64,000 bases of DNA. Source: Clostridia bacterium. GTDB taxonomy: Bacteria; Bacillota; DTU025. The position numbers were made by a program, and so were the translations under genes. The notes beneath the pieces are model-generated. The model saw only the letters and a list, made by a program, of their open reading frames with translations. It had not been told where the DNA came from and ran no database searches. The stretch spans positions 17,123 through 81,122 of the forward strand of contig JAYFQW010000016.1 in NCBI GenBank assembly GCA_034926675.1. The letters run 5' to 3'. Below, piece after piece: positions 1-8,562 of the stretch (position 1 is the stretch's first letter; each line of letters begins with the position of its first letter).

Positions 1-159
1 ATCTACGATGTTTCGGCTGAAGAAGATCACATTGCCCACTGAGTTCTGGCTCAGGTGATTCTCCAGCTCTGGGGTGAGGGATTGACCGTCAAAGCCAACC
101 ATGACCATCTGCCCAATCTTCTCTTCGAGCGTCATGGAGTTCAGCAGCGACTCAACCAC
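1..159 (-). CDS. nagZ: Glycoside hydrolase family 3 beta-N-acetylhexosaminidase (NagZ type), N-terminal part
   Basis: This is the first 53 codons of a gene that runs off the left edge. The peptide contains EEKIGQMVMVGFDG and GNVIFFSRN, nearly the same as the start of the complete NagZ-type enzyme at 45769-47403. I chose the GTG at 159 because GGGAGG lies 7-8 bases upstream; it overlaps the RpiR stop by 8 bases, so the two are co-translated. Family members release terminal N-acetylglucosamine from muropeptides. No signal peptide is visible, so a cytoplasmic enzyme is expected. The catalytic part lies outside the window. Confidence 0.8.
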   Translation of the reverse strand, partial: MVESLLNSMTLEEKIGQMVMVGFDGQSLTPELENHLSQNSVGNVIFFSRNIVD

Positions 160-1012
160 GGCCACGACCTCCCTTTTTGCTCGACACCGCCTGCTTGGTC
201 TTGATCAGGCACGTCATGGCATCCTCGTACCGGCTCATTGCCACCAACACAAACAGGCAGTCGACCACAGATAGCTGGGCTATCCTGGAGGCCAGAGCTC
301 CGCCCCTCATGCTGCCCTCTGCCGCAGAGGTTAGAAGGACGATTCCTGCATGCTCAGCCACGGACGAATGCGGATGATTGGTGATACATATCGTTGATGC
401 ACCCACATCCTGGGCCAGGCGCAGCACTTCCAGAGCATCCGCAGTCTCTCCAGAATGCGACACTATCACTACAACGTCCTTCGGCCCCAGCAAAGAAACC
501 CGGGTCAACTGCATGTGCGGGTCAAGCTCGCATTCAGCCGCAACGCCGATTCTCATGAACTTCTGCTTCGCATCCAGTGCAACTATTCCCGAGGCGCCCA
601 TGCCAAAGAACGTGGTTGATGTAGCCCCTGCTACCAAAGCCGCAGCCCTCTCCAGCTGCTCGGGATCGAGTACTTTCGCTGTATCCGAAAGCGCCATTGA
701 GTTTGCATGGAACACCTTATTCATGACTACGTCAGCCTCATCCTCGGGTTCAACCTCACCAAAGGCAGTGGGCGGAGCAGCGACTAGATCCCGCGCTAAT
801 GCCAGTTTTAGCTGGACAAATCCATCAAACCCAAGCCTCTGGCTGCACTTAACCACAGTAGATTCGCTCACACCCGCAGCCGTTCCAAGCTGCATAGACG
901 ACATGTCTACTACATCGTGGGGGTTGCCCATGATGAACTCGGCGACCTTCTGCTCCGATGGTCGCAGTGAGGGCAGTTTCCCACTGATAAGCGGCAAACA
1001 GTAGTGCGACAC
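152..1012 (-). CDS. RpiR/MurR-family transcriptional regulator (HTH + SIS domain)
   Basis: About 286 residues: an N-terminal helix-turn-helix with the RpiR signature (AAGVSESTVVKCSQRLGF) followed by a sugar-isomerase (SIS) phosphosugar-binding domain (FFGMGASGIVALDAKQKF, VIVSHSGETADAL). Such proteins sense a sugar phosphate, in MurR's case MurNAc-6-phosphate, and control catabolic genes. The GTG start at 1012 is preferred because GAGGTG precedes it by 7 bases; an in-frame TTG lies at 1036. It overlaps the downstream GH3 gene, and it is a paralogue of the RpiR gene at 44840-45730, which also sits next to a NagZ gene. The ligand is inferred from this context. Confidence 0.85.
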   Translation of the reverse strand: MSHYCLPLISGKLPSLRPSEQKVAEFIMGNPHDVVDMSSMQLGTAAGVSESTVVKCSQRLGFDGFVQLKLALARDLVAAPPTAFGEVEPEDEADVVMNKVFHANSMALSDTAKVLDPEQLERAAALVAGATSTTFFGMGASGIVALDAKQKFMRIGVAAECELDPHMQLTRVSLLGPKDVVVIVSHSGETADALEVLRLAQDVGASTICITNHPHSSVAEHAGIVLLTSAAEGSMRGGALASRIAQLSVVDCLFVLVAMSRYEDAMTCLIKTKQAVSSKKGGRGRG

Positions 1013-1053
1013 TCCACTACACCTCGTTTGACACAATAGCGTGATTTCGCCCT

Positions 1054-1070
1054 ACACATTCAACATGTGT
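1054..1070. promoter_or_regulatory. Inverted repeat upstream of the RpiR gene, candidate operator
   Basis: ACACAT and ATGTGT are separated by 5 bases, about 40 bp upstream of the RpiR start. Position and symmetry fit an autoregulatory operator, but no second copy was found, so this is weak. Confidence 0.25.
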
Positions 1071-1750
1071 GGCAGAATTCCTTCCGCAATTCGTGGCCCG
1101 CGGAATAATCTCTTATTGGATTCTGTGACGGAGTCGATCGGGATGCCTTCCAAACAGGAAAGCTGTCAGGAAAGCGCAGACCACATTGCCCCTGCGCCAG
1201 CCCAGAAAGGCGAGGCGTAGTCACCCTGGCCAGGAACGCACCGCCGAGCGACGCGGCGATGGAGTTCCCAATCACCTGTGATACATGCAGCACCGCCGCT
1301 GTTGAAGCCCTTGCCTCCGGCGTGGGAGTTCTCATGGCATGCGCGAATGATAGCGATGACTCGGCTGCAAACACCGCCCTAACCAGCCAATCTGACATAC
1401 CGGCCACAAGCGCGTTGCCGGTCACGGCCATTACGATGCTGGGAAACGCGATGCCAACTCTCAGCGCAGTAATGGTTTCCACCCCTAGATTGCTCTGAAG
1501 CCGGTCGCATGAGCCAGATGGGCAGGGCGGCGGCAATCGACATGAACGCAGCGGCGAAAAGAGTGTACCTGTATTAGAGATAACGATCCATCCTTCTCAG
1601 CGGCTCCATGCCGGGCAGGTGGCCTGCGGCTAGAGTGCCCACTGCGTTGTTTGCCGCGCTAGAAGCGAAGCCGCTCAAGCTGAACAACCGGGCCCTGTTC
1701 TCCTAAGCGCTCTGCTCGGCCAGAAAAGGTAGCCGCAGCAGGAAGTCGCC
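1060..1750 (-). pseudogene. Decayed major facilitator superfamily (MFS) transporter
   Basis: Reading leftward, MFS-like pieces occur in different frames. Near 1720-1560 come ENRARLFSLSGFASSA and then YRYTLFAAAFMSIAAALPIW after an in-frame stop. From about 1536 a second frame encodes VGIAFPSIVMAVTGNAL and ASTAAVLHVSQVIGNSIAASL, which look like the later transmembrane helices of an exporter. The order matches an MFS protein, but stops and frameshifts break it and the N-terminal half is missing. The product cannot be functional. Confidence 0.6.
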
Positions 1751-1766
1751 AGTCCCCTCAATCCAT

Positions 1767-2558
1767 CTACGACGAGAACCAGTCAAATGGACTGATATCT
1801 GCAAGATCCTCAACGCTTCCCACAACCCGTGTAGGGCGGATGCAGGACGACTCAAGGCCCTGCCTATCGGTGGCGCCCGACATCACAAGAACCGATCTCA
1901 ATCCATTCCTGACCGCCAATTCTATGTCGGTATTCAGGCTATCGCCGATCATGACAAGCTCATCATGGTGCAGGCCAAGGATTCCGGTTGCACACTCTAG
2001 TATCTCAGGATGCGGCTTGCCGAGGAAACGTGCAGATCTGCCAGTGGAACACTCAAGCACACGAGTCATAGCTCCGCACCCGAGTATGAAACCATGCTCA
2101 CACGGGATAATCAGATCCGGATTAGTGGCCACGAATCTAGCCCCCTCGCTCACATGCCTGGCAGCAACGCACAATAGGTCATATGATAGGCTCCGCATCT
2201 CAGCCATGAGCACGCAATCGGGGCGTTCATCAGTGACGAGCTGGAAACCGGCGTTCAACAGACCCTGTTCCATCGAAGGTTCTCCAATACACAGAATCCT
2301 GCCGCCGTCATAATGCTTGGTGAGGAAATCCACAGCCACCTGACCGGCGGTGAGTATCGATGCCGGCGGCGCCTTTATCTCCATGTCATGCAGCTTGTGA
2401 CTGTATTCATGGGCGGACCTGGCGGAATTATTCGTCACAAAAAGGAAGGGCACACACTGCTGCTCGAGGAAGTTGATGAAGCGCACAGCTCCTGGTATGG
2501 GTTCAGAGGCCCGGTAGATGACTCCATCCATATCGATTAGCACGCCGATCTGGTTCAA
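1767..2558 (-). CDS. HAD-superfamily class IIA sugar-phosphatase (NagD/p-nitrophenyl phosphatase-like)
   Basis: 263 residues, the normal size for the NagD/AraL group. Motif I is LIDMDGVIYR (nucleophile Asp9, acid Asp11), motif II is FVTNNSA, the C2-type cap lies between, and the Mg-binding motif is MIGDSLNTDI near residue 205. These enzymes dephosphorylate small phosphosugars or nucleotides. The start is a TTG with GGAG 8 bases upstream. It lies upstream of, and on the same strand as, the RpiR/NagZ pair, so a role in amino-sugar metabolism is possible but only inferred. Confidence 0.85.
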   Translation of the reverse strand: MNQIGVLIDMDGVIYRASEPIPGAVRFINFLEQQCVPFLFVTNNSARSAHEYSHKLHDMEIKAPPASILTAGQVAVDFLTKHYDGGRILCIGEPSMEQGLLNAGFQLVTDERPDCVLMAEMRSLSYDLLCVAARHVSEGARFVATNPDLIIPCEHGFILGCGAMTRVLECSTGRSARFLGKPHPEILECATGILGLHHDELVMIGDSLNTDIELAVRNGLRSVLVMSGATDRQGLESSCIRPTRVVGSVEDLADISPFDWFSS

Positions 2559-2574
2559 CTTGCACGCTCCTTAG

Positions 2575-2780
2575 CTATCCTATCTGAGTGCCATCGGCTA
2601 CAGGTTCATCGACGGACAGTAGCACCACATCGCCCTGCCCGAGTAGTCCGCCCATTACCAGCACCTCTGATGCGAACCCCGCGATCCGACGAGGCGGCAT
2701 GTTCACAACTGCAATTACCTGCCTGCCTACGAGGGTATCCGGAGCATAACGCCGCGTAATCTGGCGCTTTCCTTCTCAGG
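2575..2780 (-). pseudogene. C-terminal remnant of a CsaA/MetRS-type tRNA-binding protein
   Basis: A reading frame without a start encodes APDTLVGRQVIAVVNMPPRR, then GFASEVLVMGG and VVLLSVDEPVADG. This matches the C-terminal half of the OB-fold tRNA-binding domain found in CsaA and at the end of methionyl-tRNA synthetase. A TGA stop precedes it immediately, so the N-terminal half is gone. It ends 17 bases before the HAD gene. Confidence 0.65.
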
Positions 2781-2971
2781 GCCAACCGTTTGAGCACATG
2801 ATACCACAGATCAACCCATGAGCCGTCGTTCTACCTCTCGCCATGAGTAGTGACACACCATCACGCACACGTGCAGGGCAAGTCGCGTTGCAGCCGGACT
2901 CCTTGCCAACGCCCCAAACGTATTGGAAGTTGCCCAGCATGAGCATGCAATTGATACCTTCATACAGCAAA

Positions 2972-2995
2972 GCCCCCTGCACTTATGCAGGGGGC
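2972..2995 (-). terminator. Perfect 10-bp hairpin, possible terminator
   Basis: GCCCCCTGCA and TGCAGGGGGC flank a CTTA loop. On the minus strand it is followed by a short T-rich stretch (TTTGCTG), so it may end leftward transcription coming from the ECF operon. The U-tract is poor. Confidence 0.4.
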
Positions 2996-3027
2996 CACGA
3001 GGGGCAAACGCGGGCCTAGCGGGTGTA

Positions 3028-3552
3028 GTGGCGGCGAAGCTTGCGCACTACATAGCGACGGTGTCGGGAATCGTCTTCGTTATCACAATGCTGAACTACT
3101 ACTACTCAGTCGTGCTTTTCCCGGAAGGCAATCCCAGCATCGCCTCAGCCGCAAGGTGTGCGAGTCTGCTCGCCGCCTATTTCGCGACCAGAGTTGTACT
3201 TGTCACTTTTGCAGGCGCTGTGTTCACAAAGCCGCTCGCGGTCGGGTTAACCACCCTTGTCGTAAGCTATCTCGAGCCCATCGCAGCATCGTTTCAGCGC
3301 AGCAAGTCGCTCGTGGCATATAGCCTGATCAATGTGGCGAGCCAAGCACTGGGGACCGGGACTTCGGCTAAAATGACGCCTGGGGCAGGCACTGTGCCAA
3401 GTTCTGGGGCAACAGCGATCGTTGGAGAAGGAACTGAGGTCAACGGATGGGTTCTTCCTGCAGCACTGGTGATCGAGGTTGCGGCAATGGTGTTGCTTAC
3501 CATCTGGCGCATGAAGCGCCTTGAGATCGCACCGGGCACGGAGCGAGGCTGA
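3028..3552 (+). CDS. C-terminal fragment of an ABC-2-type membrane permease
   Basis: About 174 residues with four or five hydrophobic segments: IATVSGIVFVITML, a region beginning VLFPEGNPS, CASLLAAYFATRVVLVTFAGA, PLAVGLTTLVVSYL and a last helix VLPAALVIEVAAMVLLTIW. The pattern and length resemble the C-terminal half of an ABC-2 permease, including the extracytoplasmic linker before the last helix. No N-terminal half or ATPase partner exists nearby on this strand, so it is probably a remnant. The GTG at 3028 is an arbitrary choice, because no good ribosome-binding site is visible. Confidence 0.4.
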   Translation: MAAKLAHYIATVSGIVFVITMLNYYYSVVLFPEGNPSIASAARCASLLAAYFATRVVLVTFAGAVFTKPLAVGLTTLVVSYLEPIAASFQRSKSLVAYSLINVASQALGTGTSAKMTPGAGTVPSSGATAIVGEGTEVNGWVLPAALVIEVAAMVLLTIWRMKRLEIAPGTERG

Positions 3553-3559
3553 GGCCCAA

Positions 3560-3776
3560 CCTCATTGCCGCACCTGGCGGAGGCGTGCTGAGAACACACG
3601 ACACTGAGCGCGCACGGCGCTGCTATATCATCCGCCCTGATATACATGTCCCAGTATGGCCCCTGGAATCCCTCTACTAGAATGTCGATATCCGATCTAT
3701 CATGAAAACAACCTTCCGCAAGAGAACCATACACGATAACCGCCGACGCTCCATTCCGTCGTCGGTCACCACCCAT
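3560..3776 (-). pseudogene. Remnant of a minimal nucleotidyltransferase (MNT antitoxin-like)
   Basis: The frame encodes AVIVYGSLAEGCFHDRSDID, the GSx10DxD core of pol-beta-like nucleotidyltransferases, then a short tail LSVVCSQHASARCG resembling the end of such proteins. The first helix is missing. It overlaps the end of the interrupted ABC-2 gene, and the frame runs on into non-homologous sequence. An intact relative lies at 17146-17451. Confidence 0.55.
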
Positions 3777-3903
3777 TTCTGCCCTGCCATGCTCCTGGCC
3801 TCCCTGCTGCTATCCAGGCGAGCCAGAGCATGAGGCTGCCAACCACGAACAGGAACAGCTTCTGCACGCCGGGAGTGAGCCACACGGGCCCTGTTGGCAG
3901 CCT

Positions 3904-4485
3904 TCAGCACCACGTGGCGCCGAAGAGATAGAGTTGTCGGGTTACCGTCCCTCCTGTCAGTCGATCAAGCGCCCACCAGCCGAACCCCGCGCCGAATCCC
4001 GCTGCCACACCGCCAATCACGGCTCCCAGGACCGTAGCGCCAATCAACGCCCACATGGTGGGCGCTACGGCCTTGACCAACTCCCATGCAGTCAGCTCGC
4101 CGCCTGTCGTCCTGACCGCCCAGGCAATCGTGGCGGCAGTCGGCACTGCCAGTGCCACAATAATGGCGACAAGCCTGCCCGCCACAGTGCGTCGCAGCGA
4201 CCCGGGCCAGGTCGCCGCCAATTCGCCCCACCCATGCAACTGCTCCGGAGCCAACACCGAGGCCGCAAACACAGGCGCCAGCACGGGCAAGTATACCTCC
4301 GCCATTCTCATGCACAGCAGCACCCACCTGCCCGCATCAGCGCCCATGTCCATGCTCGCGTCGGTCGGGCCGCCGCCTGGAACCGCCTCTGCCAGGGCAA
4401 GCGCCAGCACAATTGGCGCCAGCAGATGCACCCACGAGGCCATGAGCTTGCCACCGTATTTGAGCTCCACCATCACCCTGATCAC
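3904..4485 (-). CDS. ABC-2-type permease subunit of the ECF operon, cut short by an in-frame TGA
   Basis: 193 residues with hydrophobic segments (LLAPIVLALALAEAV, VYLPVLAPVFAASVLA, LVAIIVALAVPTAATIAW, MWALIGATVLGAVIGGVAAG). After the stop the same frame stays open to 3766 and encodes a further credible membrane helix (LFLFVVGSLMLWLAWIAAG). A single TGA at 3904-3906 therefore removes the last helix of a protein that would be about 239 residues. The GTG start overlaps the stop of the upstream gene, showing translational coupling. The product is probably a truncated partner of the permease at 4482-6701. Confidence 0.55.
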   Translation of the reverse strand: MIRVMVELKYGGKLMASWVHLLAPIVLALALAEAVPGGGPTDASMDMGADAGRWVLLCMRMAEVYLPVLAPVFAASVLAPEQLHGWGELAATWPGSLRRTVAGRLVAIIVALAVPTAATIAWAVRTTGGELTAWELVKAVAPTMWALIGATVLGAVIGGVAAGFGAGFGWWALDRLTGGTVTRQLYLFGATWC

Positions 4486-6701
4486 TTCGCTGCTGCCTCC
4501 TGTGCCGCCCTGGCAATGGTCGCCTCAAGATCAGCCACAGTCACAATGCCGTCGCGACCAGCTTGCCCCGCCCTGAGCAATGAGTACACCCGTCTCACGG
4601 TTTCCAGCCCGTAATCCTTCCTCGCCTGTTCCAGCATCAACTCTGCGTGAGCCCACAAGGAGCCACTATGCATAACGCCGGGCCAGTATTCCTGCTCCGC
4701 TTTCTCCAACATGCGCTGAGCAGCATCGTGCTCCCCATTGTGCTCCATGAAGAGCACCAGAGCATAGCGAAGCACCCCGTTGATAACGTTCATCTCACCT
4801 TCCGACGCAGGGTGCACGATGGTGTCCCACCGTGTTCCGCCTTCTGGCCACCACGCGCCCAACACAGCGTTTTCCACCACATTCCTATCGTAGGGCAGCA
4901 TTTCATTCGCGCCTTGATGTCCTGAATCGCCTCGCGCCAGGCGCTGCACCACCCTGGCATTCACTACCATTGCCCCGGAAGGGGCCAAGAGTGGGCTCGA
5001 GGGGAGACTTCCCAGCCTGGGCGTGGGTGGATTGGCCGGAACTATCTCACTGCCTGATTGCGCCAATGCCTCGTAGAAATCCCACCTACGATCTAGATAC
5101 GTGCGGGCAATGTCGGGGAGCTCAACCCCGCCCTGGCGTGCGGCGCCAACAGTCAGGTAAAGATCCCTAGCCCAGTCCGATCTGAACTCGTACACAGGGT
5201 TCTCACCCTCGCCTGATATCAACGTGCCTGGTATGCCCATGTCCACCCGGGTTCCAGGGGGCATGCCTGTATGCACCCTCACATGCATGCAGGCCGAGGG
5301 ATGAGAGTTCTCAACCCATGCCGCCTTGAGGGCAGCGCCCTCGGTTCGCAGGTCAGTCACCCCCATCTCTCCGTTGGCTACGGCGACGTATCGTGTATGT
5401 CGGGCTCCAGCAACGGGGTACCAGGCCAGTCCTGCAGGGAGCCATGCCCTATCCGGCCTGACGATGCCGTTGAGTTCAGTGTTGAGCCACAGGAACTTGC
5501 CAAGAGTCCAGTCCTGCACAGGACCGCGGTAGGATATGCGAACAGCGCAGCTCTGTCCGGGCGCAAGCGGAGTGTCCAACTGCACACTCAGCAGGCTGGC
5601 GCGTCGGTCGCAGCGAGCGGCGTTCCAACTCCCCTGCCTGACCTGGCAGCCTTCAACTGCGAATTCGCCCCTCAATGTGAACGAAAGCGTACTCAACGGC
5701 GCAACACCCGAGTTGATCACGTCCATGACCACGGTATTCTGAAACACACCCTGAGACGGGTGCAGGCGCACCTCCATGTCGTAGGAGCGCACATCTGTCG
5801 CCGGGCGAAGTCCCAGCTCAAGCGCTGAAAGCCCTGCCAGTGCCCTGGTTTCCTCTGGCGCCATGCTCACGGAATTGCGCGACGCTTCGAGGCGCGGTGA
5901 CCAGCGAACCCAGCTAGCCCCCAGAGCTAGCCCGAAGGCAGCCACCGTCACTGCCACTGCCGCCGCCGACATCAGGCGACGCCCCGCCGCCGCCTCGCGG
6001 CCCCTCTTGACCAAGCCCGCCGCGGCGCCCGCCCCGAGCAGGCCCAATGCCACCATGGCCACGGCTGTCAGTCCACGGTCAAAGTCGTGCGCAGACCCCA
6101 TGTCGAGCACCGCAAGCCACCTGGTTGTCGGCCTCCAGGAAGCCTGCCTGCTGCCCATGACCACGGCAAACCACAACCCTGCAGCCACTGGGTAAGCCAC
6201 CACTGGCGAACCTATTAAGTACCCCACCGCGTAGCCCAACCCTGCAGTCATGACCGCACCAGGCAGCAACTGAACAAACCAGAAACTTACAGCCGCCGCA
6301 ATGTTCACCGGCATTCTGCCGTAAGCAGCCCAAACCAGCCCCGTTCCCCACACTACTGACACAGCCTGAACTGCAGCGAAGGCCAGGAAAAGCCCAAGTG
6401 CTTGGCCTATTGCGATCTCAGTGTTGGTGTGCCAGTAGGTGTCGGTCATCTCAGACGCACGCCCCGACCTGGCCATCGTACCAGCCCACGCTGCCAGCAA
6501 AGTGAACACGAGCAGAGCCATCTCATTCATTGAGGCCGCCGATGCCACCGTGGTTTCCACCGGCGCAGCCGGAAATCCATCGGCGCGGTTTACTGCGCCA
6601 ACGGTCAGGATCACCAGTAGCGCCAGCACTGCAACAACGAACAGCGGAGAACGAGCGATCAGAACCAGCTGATACCGGGCGATGCTCCTGATGCTCCTCA
6701 C
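4482..6701 (-). CDS. ABC-2 permease fused to an M1-aminopeptidase-like extracytoplasmic domain lacking HEXXH
   Basis: 739 residues. The first 265 form an ABC-2 membrane domain (IARYQLVLIARSPLFVV, then five or six further helices to AAVAVTVAAFGLALGASW). The rest looks like the beta-rich N-terminal domain of M1 aminopeptidases (RSYDMEVRLHPSQGVFQN, LAPGQSCAVRISYRGP, WYPVAG) and a helical tail. Active M1 enzymes carry HEXXHx18E; here the corresponding stretch reads YDRNVVENAVLGAWW, so zinc binding and catalysis are not expected. GGAGG lies 7 bases before the ATG. It follows the ATPase gene at a spacing of 2 bases. The substrate is unknown; a binding or gating role for the domain is inference. Confidence 0.7.
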   Translation of the reverse strand: MRSIRSIARYQLVLIARSPLFVVAVLALLVILTVGAVNRADGFPAAPVETTVASAASMNEMALLVFTLLAAWAGTMARSGRASEMTDTYWHTNTEIAIGQALGLFLAFAAVQAVSVVWGTGLVWAAYGRMPVNIAAAVSFWFVQLLPGAVMTAGLGYAVGYLIGSPVVAYPVAAGLWFAVVMGSRQASWRPTTRWLAVLDMGSAHDFDRGLTAVAMVALGLLGAGAAAGLVKRGREAAAGRRLMSAAAVAVTVAAFGLALGASWVRWSPRLEASRNSVSMAPEETRALAGLSALELGLRPATDVRSYDMEVRLHPSQGVFQNTVVMDVINSGVAPLSTLSFTLRGEFAVEGCQVRQGSWNAARCDRRASLLSVQLDTPLAPGQSCAVRISYRGPVQDWTLGKFLWLNTELNGIVRPDRAWLPAGLAWYPVAGARHTRYVAVANGEMGVTDLRTEGAALKAAWVENSHPSACMHVRVHTGMPPGTRVDMGIPGTLISGEGENPVYEFRSDWARDLYLTVGAARQGGVELPDIARTYLDRRWDFYEALAQSGSEIVPANPPTPRLGSLPSSPLLAPSGAMVVNARVVQRLARGDSGHQGANEMLPYDRNVVENAVLGAWWPEGGTRWDTIVHPASEGEMNVINGVLRYALVLFMEHNGEHDAAQRMLEKAEQEYWPGVMHSGSLWAHAELMLEQARKDYGLETVRRVYSLLRAGQAGRDGIVTVADLEATIARAAQEAAAK

Positions 6702-6702
6702 A

Positions 6703-7593
6703 TCACATCGCCTCCATCAGCGCAATGTAGGCATCTTCAAGGGTTGGCTCAGCGGCCGGCGAGGTCGACGCCCCATCCCCGAGGACAGGCGCGGCAGCCG
6801 AAACCACCCGCGCTTCCACCATGTCGCCTGAATTCCGCGCGCCCACTACCGTGATATTTGATCCCGCCGACAATCGCTCGAACGCATCGCGGCGGCACCG
6901 CACCTCCCACACCTTTCCCCTTGCTTCCGTGATAAGCTGCGCAGGGGAGCCGCGGAACACTATCCTTCCCTTCCGTATCACTGCCATATTGGAGCATGTG
7001 GATTCCACGTCGGCGACGATGTGAGTGGATAGTAAGACCACTCTGTCGCCGCTCATCATTGACAACAAGTTGCGGAACCTAATCCGTTCCTCAGGGTCTA
7101 GCCCTGCTGTAGGTTCATCAACAATCAGCAGGCTGGGATCCCCCAGCAGGGCCTGGGCTATTCCGAGCCTCTGCAGCATTCCACCAGAGAACTCCCGCAC
7201 ACGCCGCCTGCGGTCCCCCCACAAATTCACTATCTCCAACACCTGCTGTATGCGCCTGCGCCGGTCTGCCCCATTGAAGAGGCCCTTCAAAGAGCCTATG
7301 TAGCCGAGAGTCTCCCACGCCGTAAGCCTCGGATACAGCCCGAAGTTCTGTGGCAGGTAACCCAGCTTACGCCTGACCGCCTCCTTGTTCCGGGCAAGTT
7401 GCACGCCATCCACAGTCACCGACCCTGATGTGGGATCATGCAGCGCGGCGAGGATTCTCATCAGAGTGGTCTTGCCGGCCCCATTAGGACCGAGAAGGCC
7501 GAACATGCCAGCGCCGATTGTCAGGTCCACGTCCGACAGCGCCGTCACATTCGGCCTATACACCTTCGTGAGTTTCGAGACCTCTATGTGCAC
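6703..7593 (-). CDS. ABC transporter ATP-binding protein (ABC-2 exporter type)
   Basis: About 296 residues with a full set of motifs: Walker A GPNGAGKTT, Q-loop YLPQNFGLYP, signature FSGGMLQRLG, Walker B LLIVDEPTAGLDP and the switch histidine in LLSTHIVADV. The C-terminal 80 residues form a regulatory extension. GTG at 7593 is preferred because GGGGGT lies 7 bases upstream. It is the competent ATPase of the ECF operon and probably pairs with the degenerate ATPase encoded just upstream. Confidence 0.9.
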   Translation of the reverse strand: MHIEVSKLTKVYRPNVTALSDVDLTIGAGMFGLLGPNGAGKTTLMRILAALHDPTSGSVTVDGVQLARNKEAVRRKLGYLPQNFGLYPRLTAWETLGYIGSLKGLFNGADRRRRIQQVLEIVNLWGDRRRRVREFSGGMLQRLGIAQALLGDPSLLIVDEPTAGLDPEERIRFRNLLSMMSGDRVVLLSTHIVADVESTCSNMAVIRKGRIVFRGSPAQLITEARGKVWEVRCRRDAFERLSAGSNITVVGARNSGDMVEARVVSAAAPVLGDGASTSPAAEPTLEDAYIALMEAM

Positions 7594-7632
7594 TGATCGC
7601 ACCCCCTACCGAATCGCTCAACACCTATACGA

Positions 7633-8562
7633 TCATCCGGCATCGAACGTTCGAAGCCAGAGGTACGCTTCCTCAAGGCTAGGTTCCACACCGCGCCACC
7701 CATCACAGCCGCCAGGAAGGTTCTGTGCATCGGCAGCAAGAGCGCGAACGATCGCACCCCCTCCATACTGCCTCGCAGAGCTAGTCACCACCAGCTCAGC
7801 CCGGTTAAGTGCATGCAGGGCGCTGTCACACAACTCTTTTGTGTAAACTGAACCTCGAGCCAGATCCACCAGGTCCTCAGGGCGTCCGGCGAACGTGACC
7901 CTGCCGCTATCCAACACCAGCAGGCTGTCACACAGACTGTCCACATCGGAAATGGCTGACGCTGATATCACGCATGTGGCATTCAACTGCCTGTTGCGCA
8001 GCATGTTCCTGATGCGAGCGCGTTCAACAGGGTCACACGATGTCATGGGCTCGTCCAGCAACAAAACCCGAGGCTTGCCCAACACAGCCGCCGCAAGCAC
8101 TGTTCGGCGCCTCTCACCCTCTGATCTGCGCCACAACGGCGCGGTAGTGTCAGGGTCCAGCCCACAGTCGATGAGGGAGGTCCGGGCAGCCTCGTTGAGT
8201 TCGTTCCCCGCCATGCACTTCAGTTCTCCGATGTACTGCACAAACTGCGTCGAACTGAGATTAGGGTACACGCCAAAACTCTGAGGCATGTATCCCAGCA
8301 TCGATCGGTACCATCTGAGATCCACAGGGCTTGCTCCACCTCGATCAACTCGGCGGCCCTCAAATACCACACATCCCCGGGCTGGCGACTGCGACGTTGC
8401 GAGGCGCCTGATGAGGGCGGTTTTTCCCGAGCCATTCGGGCCCACAATTGCTGTTATGCCCCTCGATAACCTGGCATCCACGTTCTGAAGCACCCAACGA
8501 CCGCGGCTCGCCCATGCATCTGCCCGCGACCACAGGCCTGAGACCTCAAGAACCTGCTGCAC
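7633..8562 (-). CDS. Degenerate ABC ATPase, partner of the neighbouring ATPase
   Basis: 309 residues, homologous along its length to the ATPase at 6703-7593. Walker A (GPNGSGKTA), the Q-loop (YMPQSFGVYP) and Walker B (LLLDEPMTSCDP) are present. The signature is altered (WRRSEGERRR instead of LSGGQ-like), and the switch histidine is missing: VISASAISDV stands where the sister protein has LLSTHIVADV. This is the pattern of an asymmetric heterodimer with one weak ATP site. Its GTG start has AGGGGGT 7 bases upstream and overlaps the upstream gene by 17 bases. Confidence 0.8.
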   Translation of the reverse strand: MQQVLEVSGLWSRADAWASRGRWVLQNVDARLSRGITAIVGPNGSGKTALIRRLATSQSPARGCVVFEGRRVDRGGASPVDLRWYRSMLGYMPQSFGVYPNLSSTQFVQYIGELKCMAGNELNEAARTSLIDCGLDPDTTAPLWRRSEGERRRTVLAAAVLGKPRVLLLDEPMTSCDPVERARIRNMLRNRQLNATCVISASAISDVDSLCDSLLVLDSGRVTFAGRPEDLVDLARGSVYTKELCDSALHALNRAELVVTSSARQYGGGAIVRALAADAQNLPGGCDGWRGVEPSLEEAYLWLRTFDAG

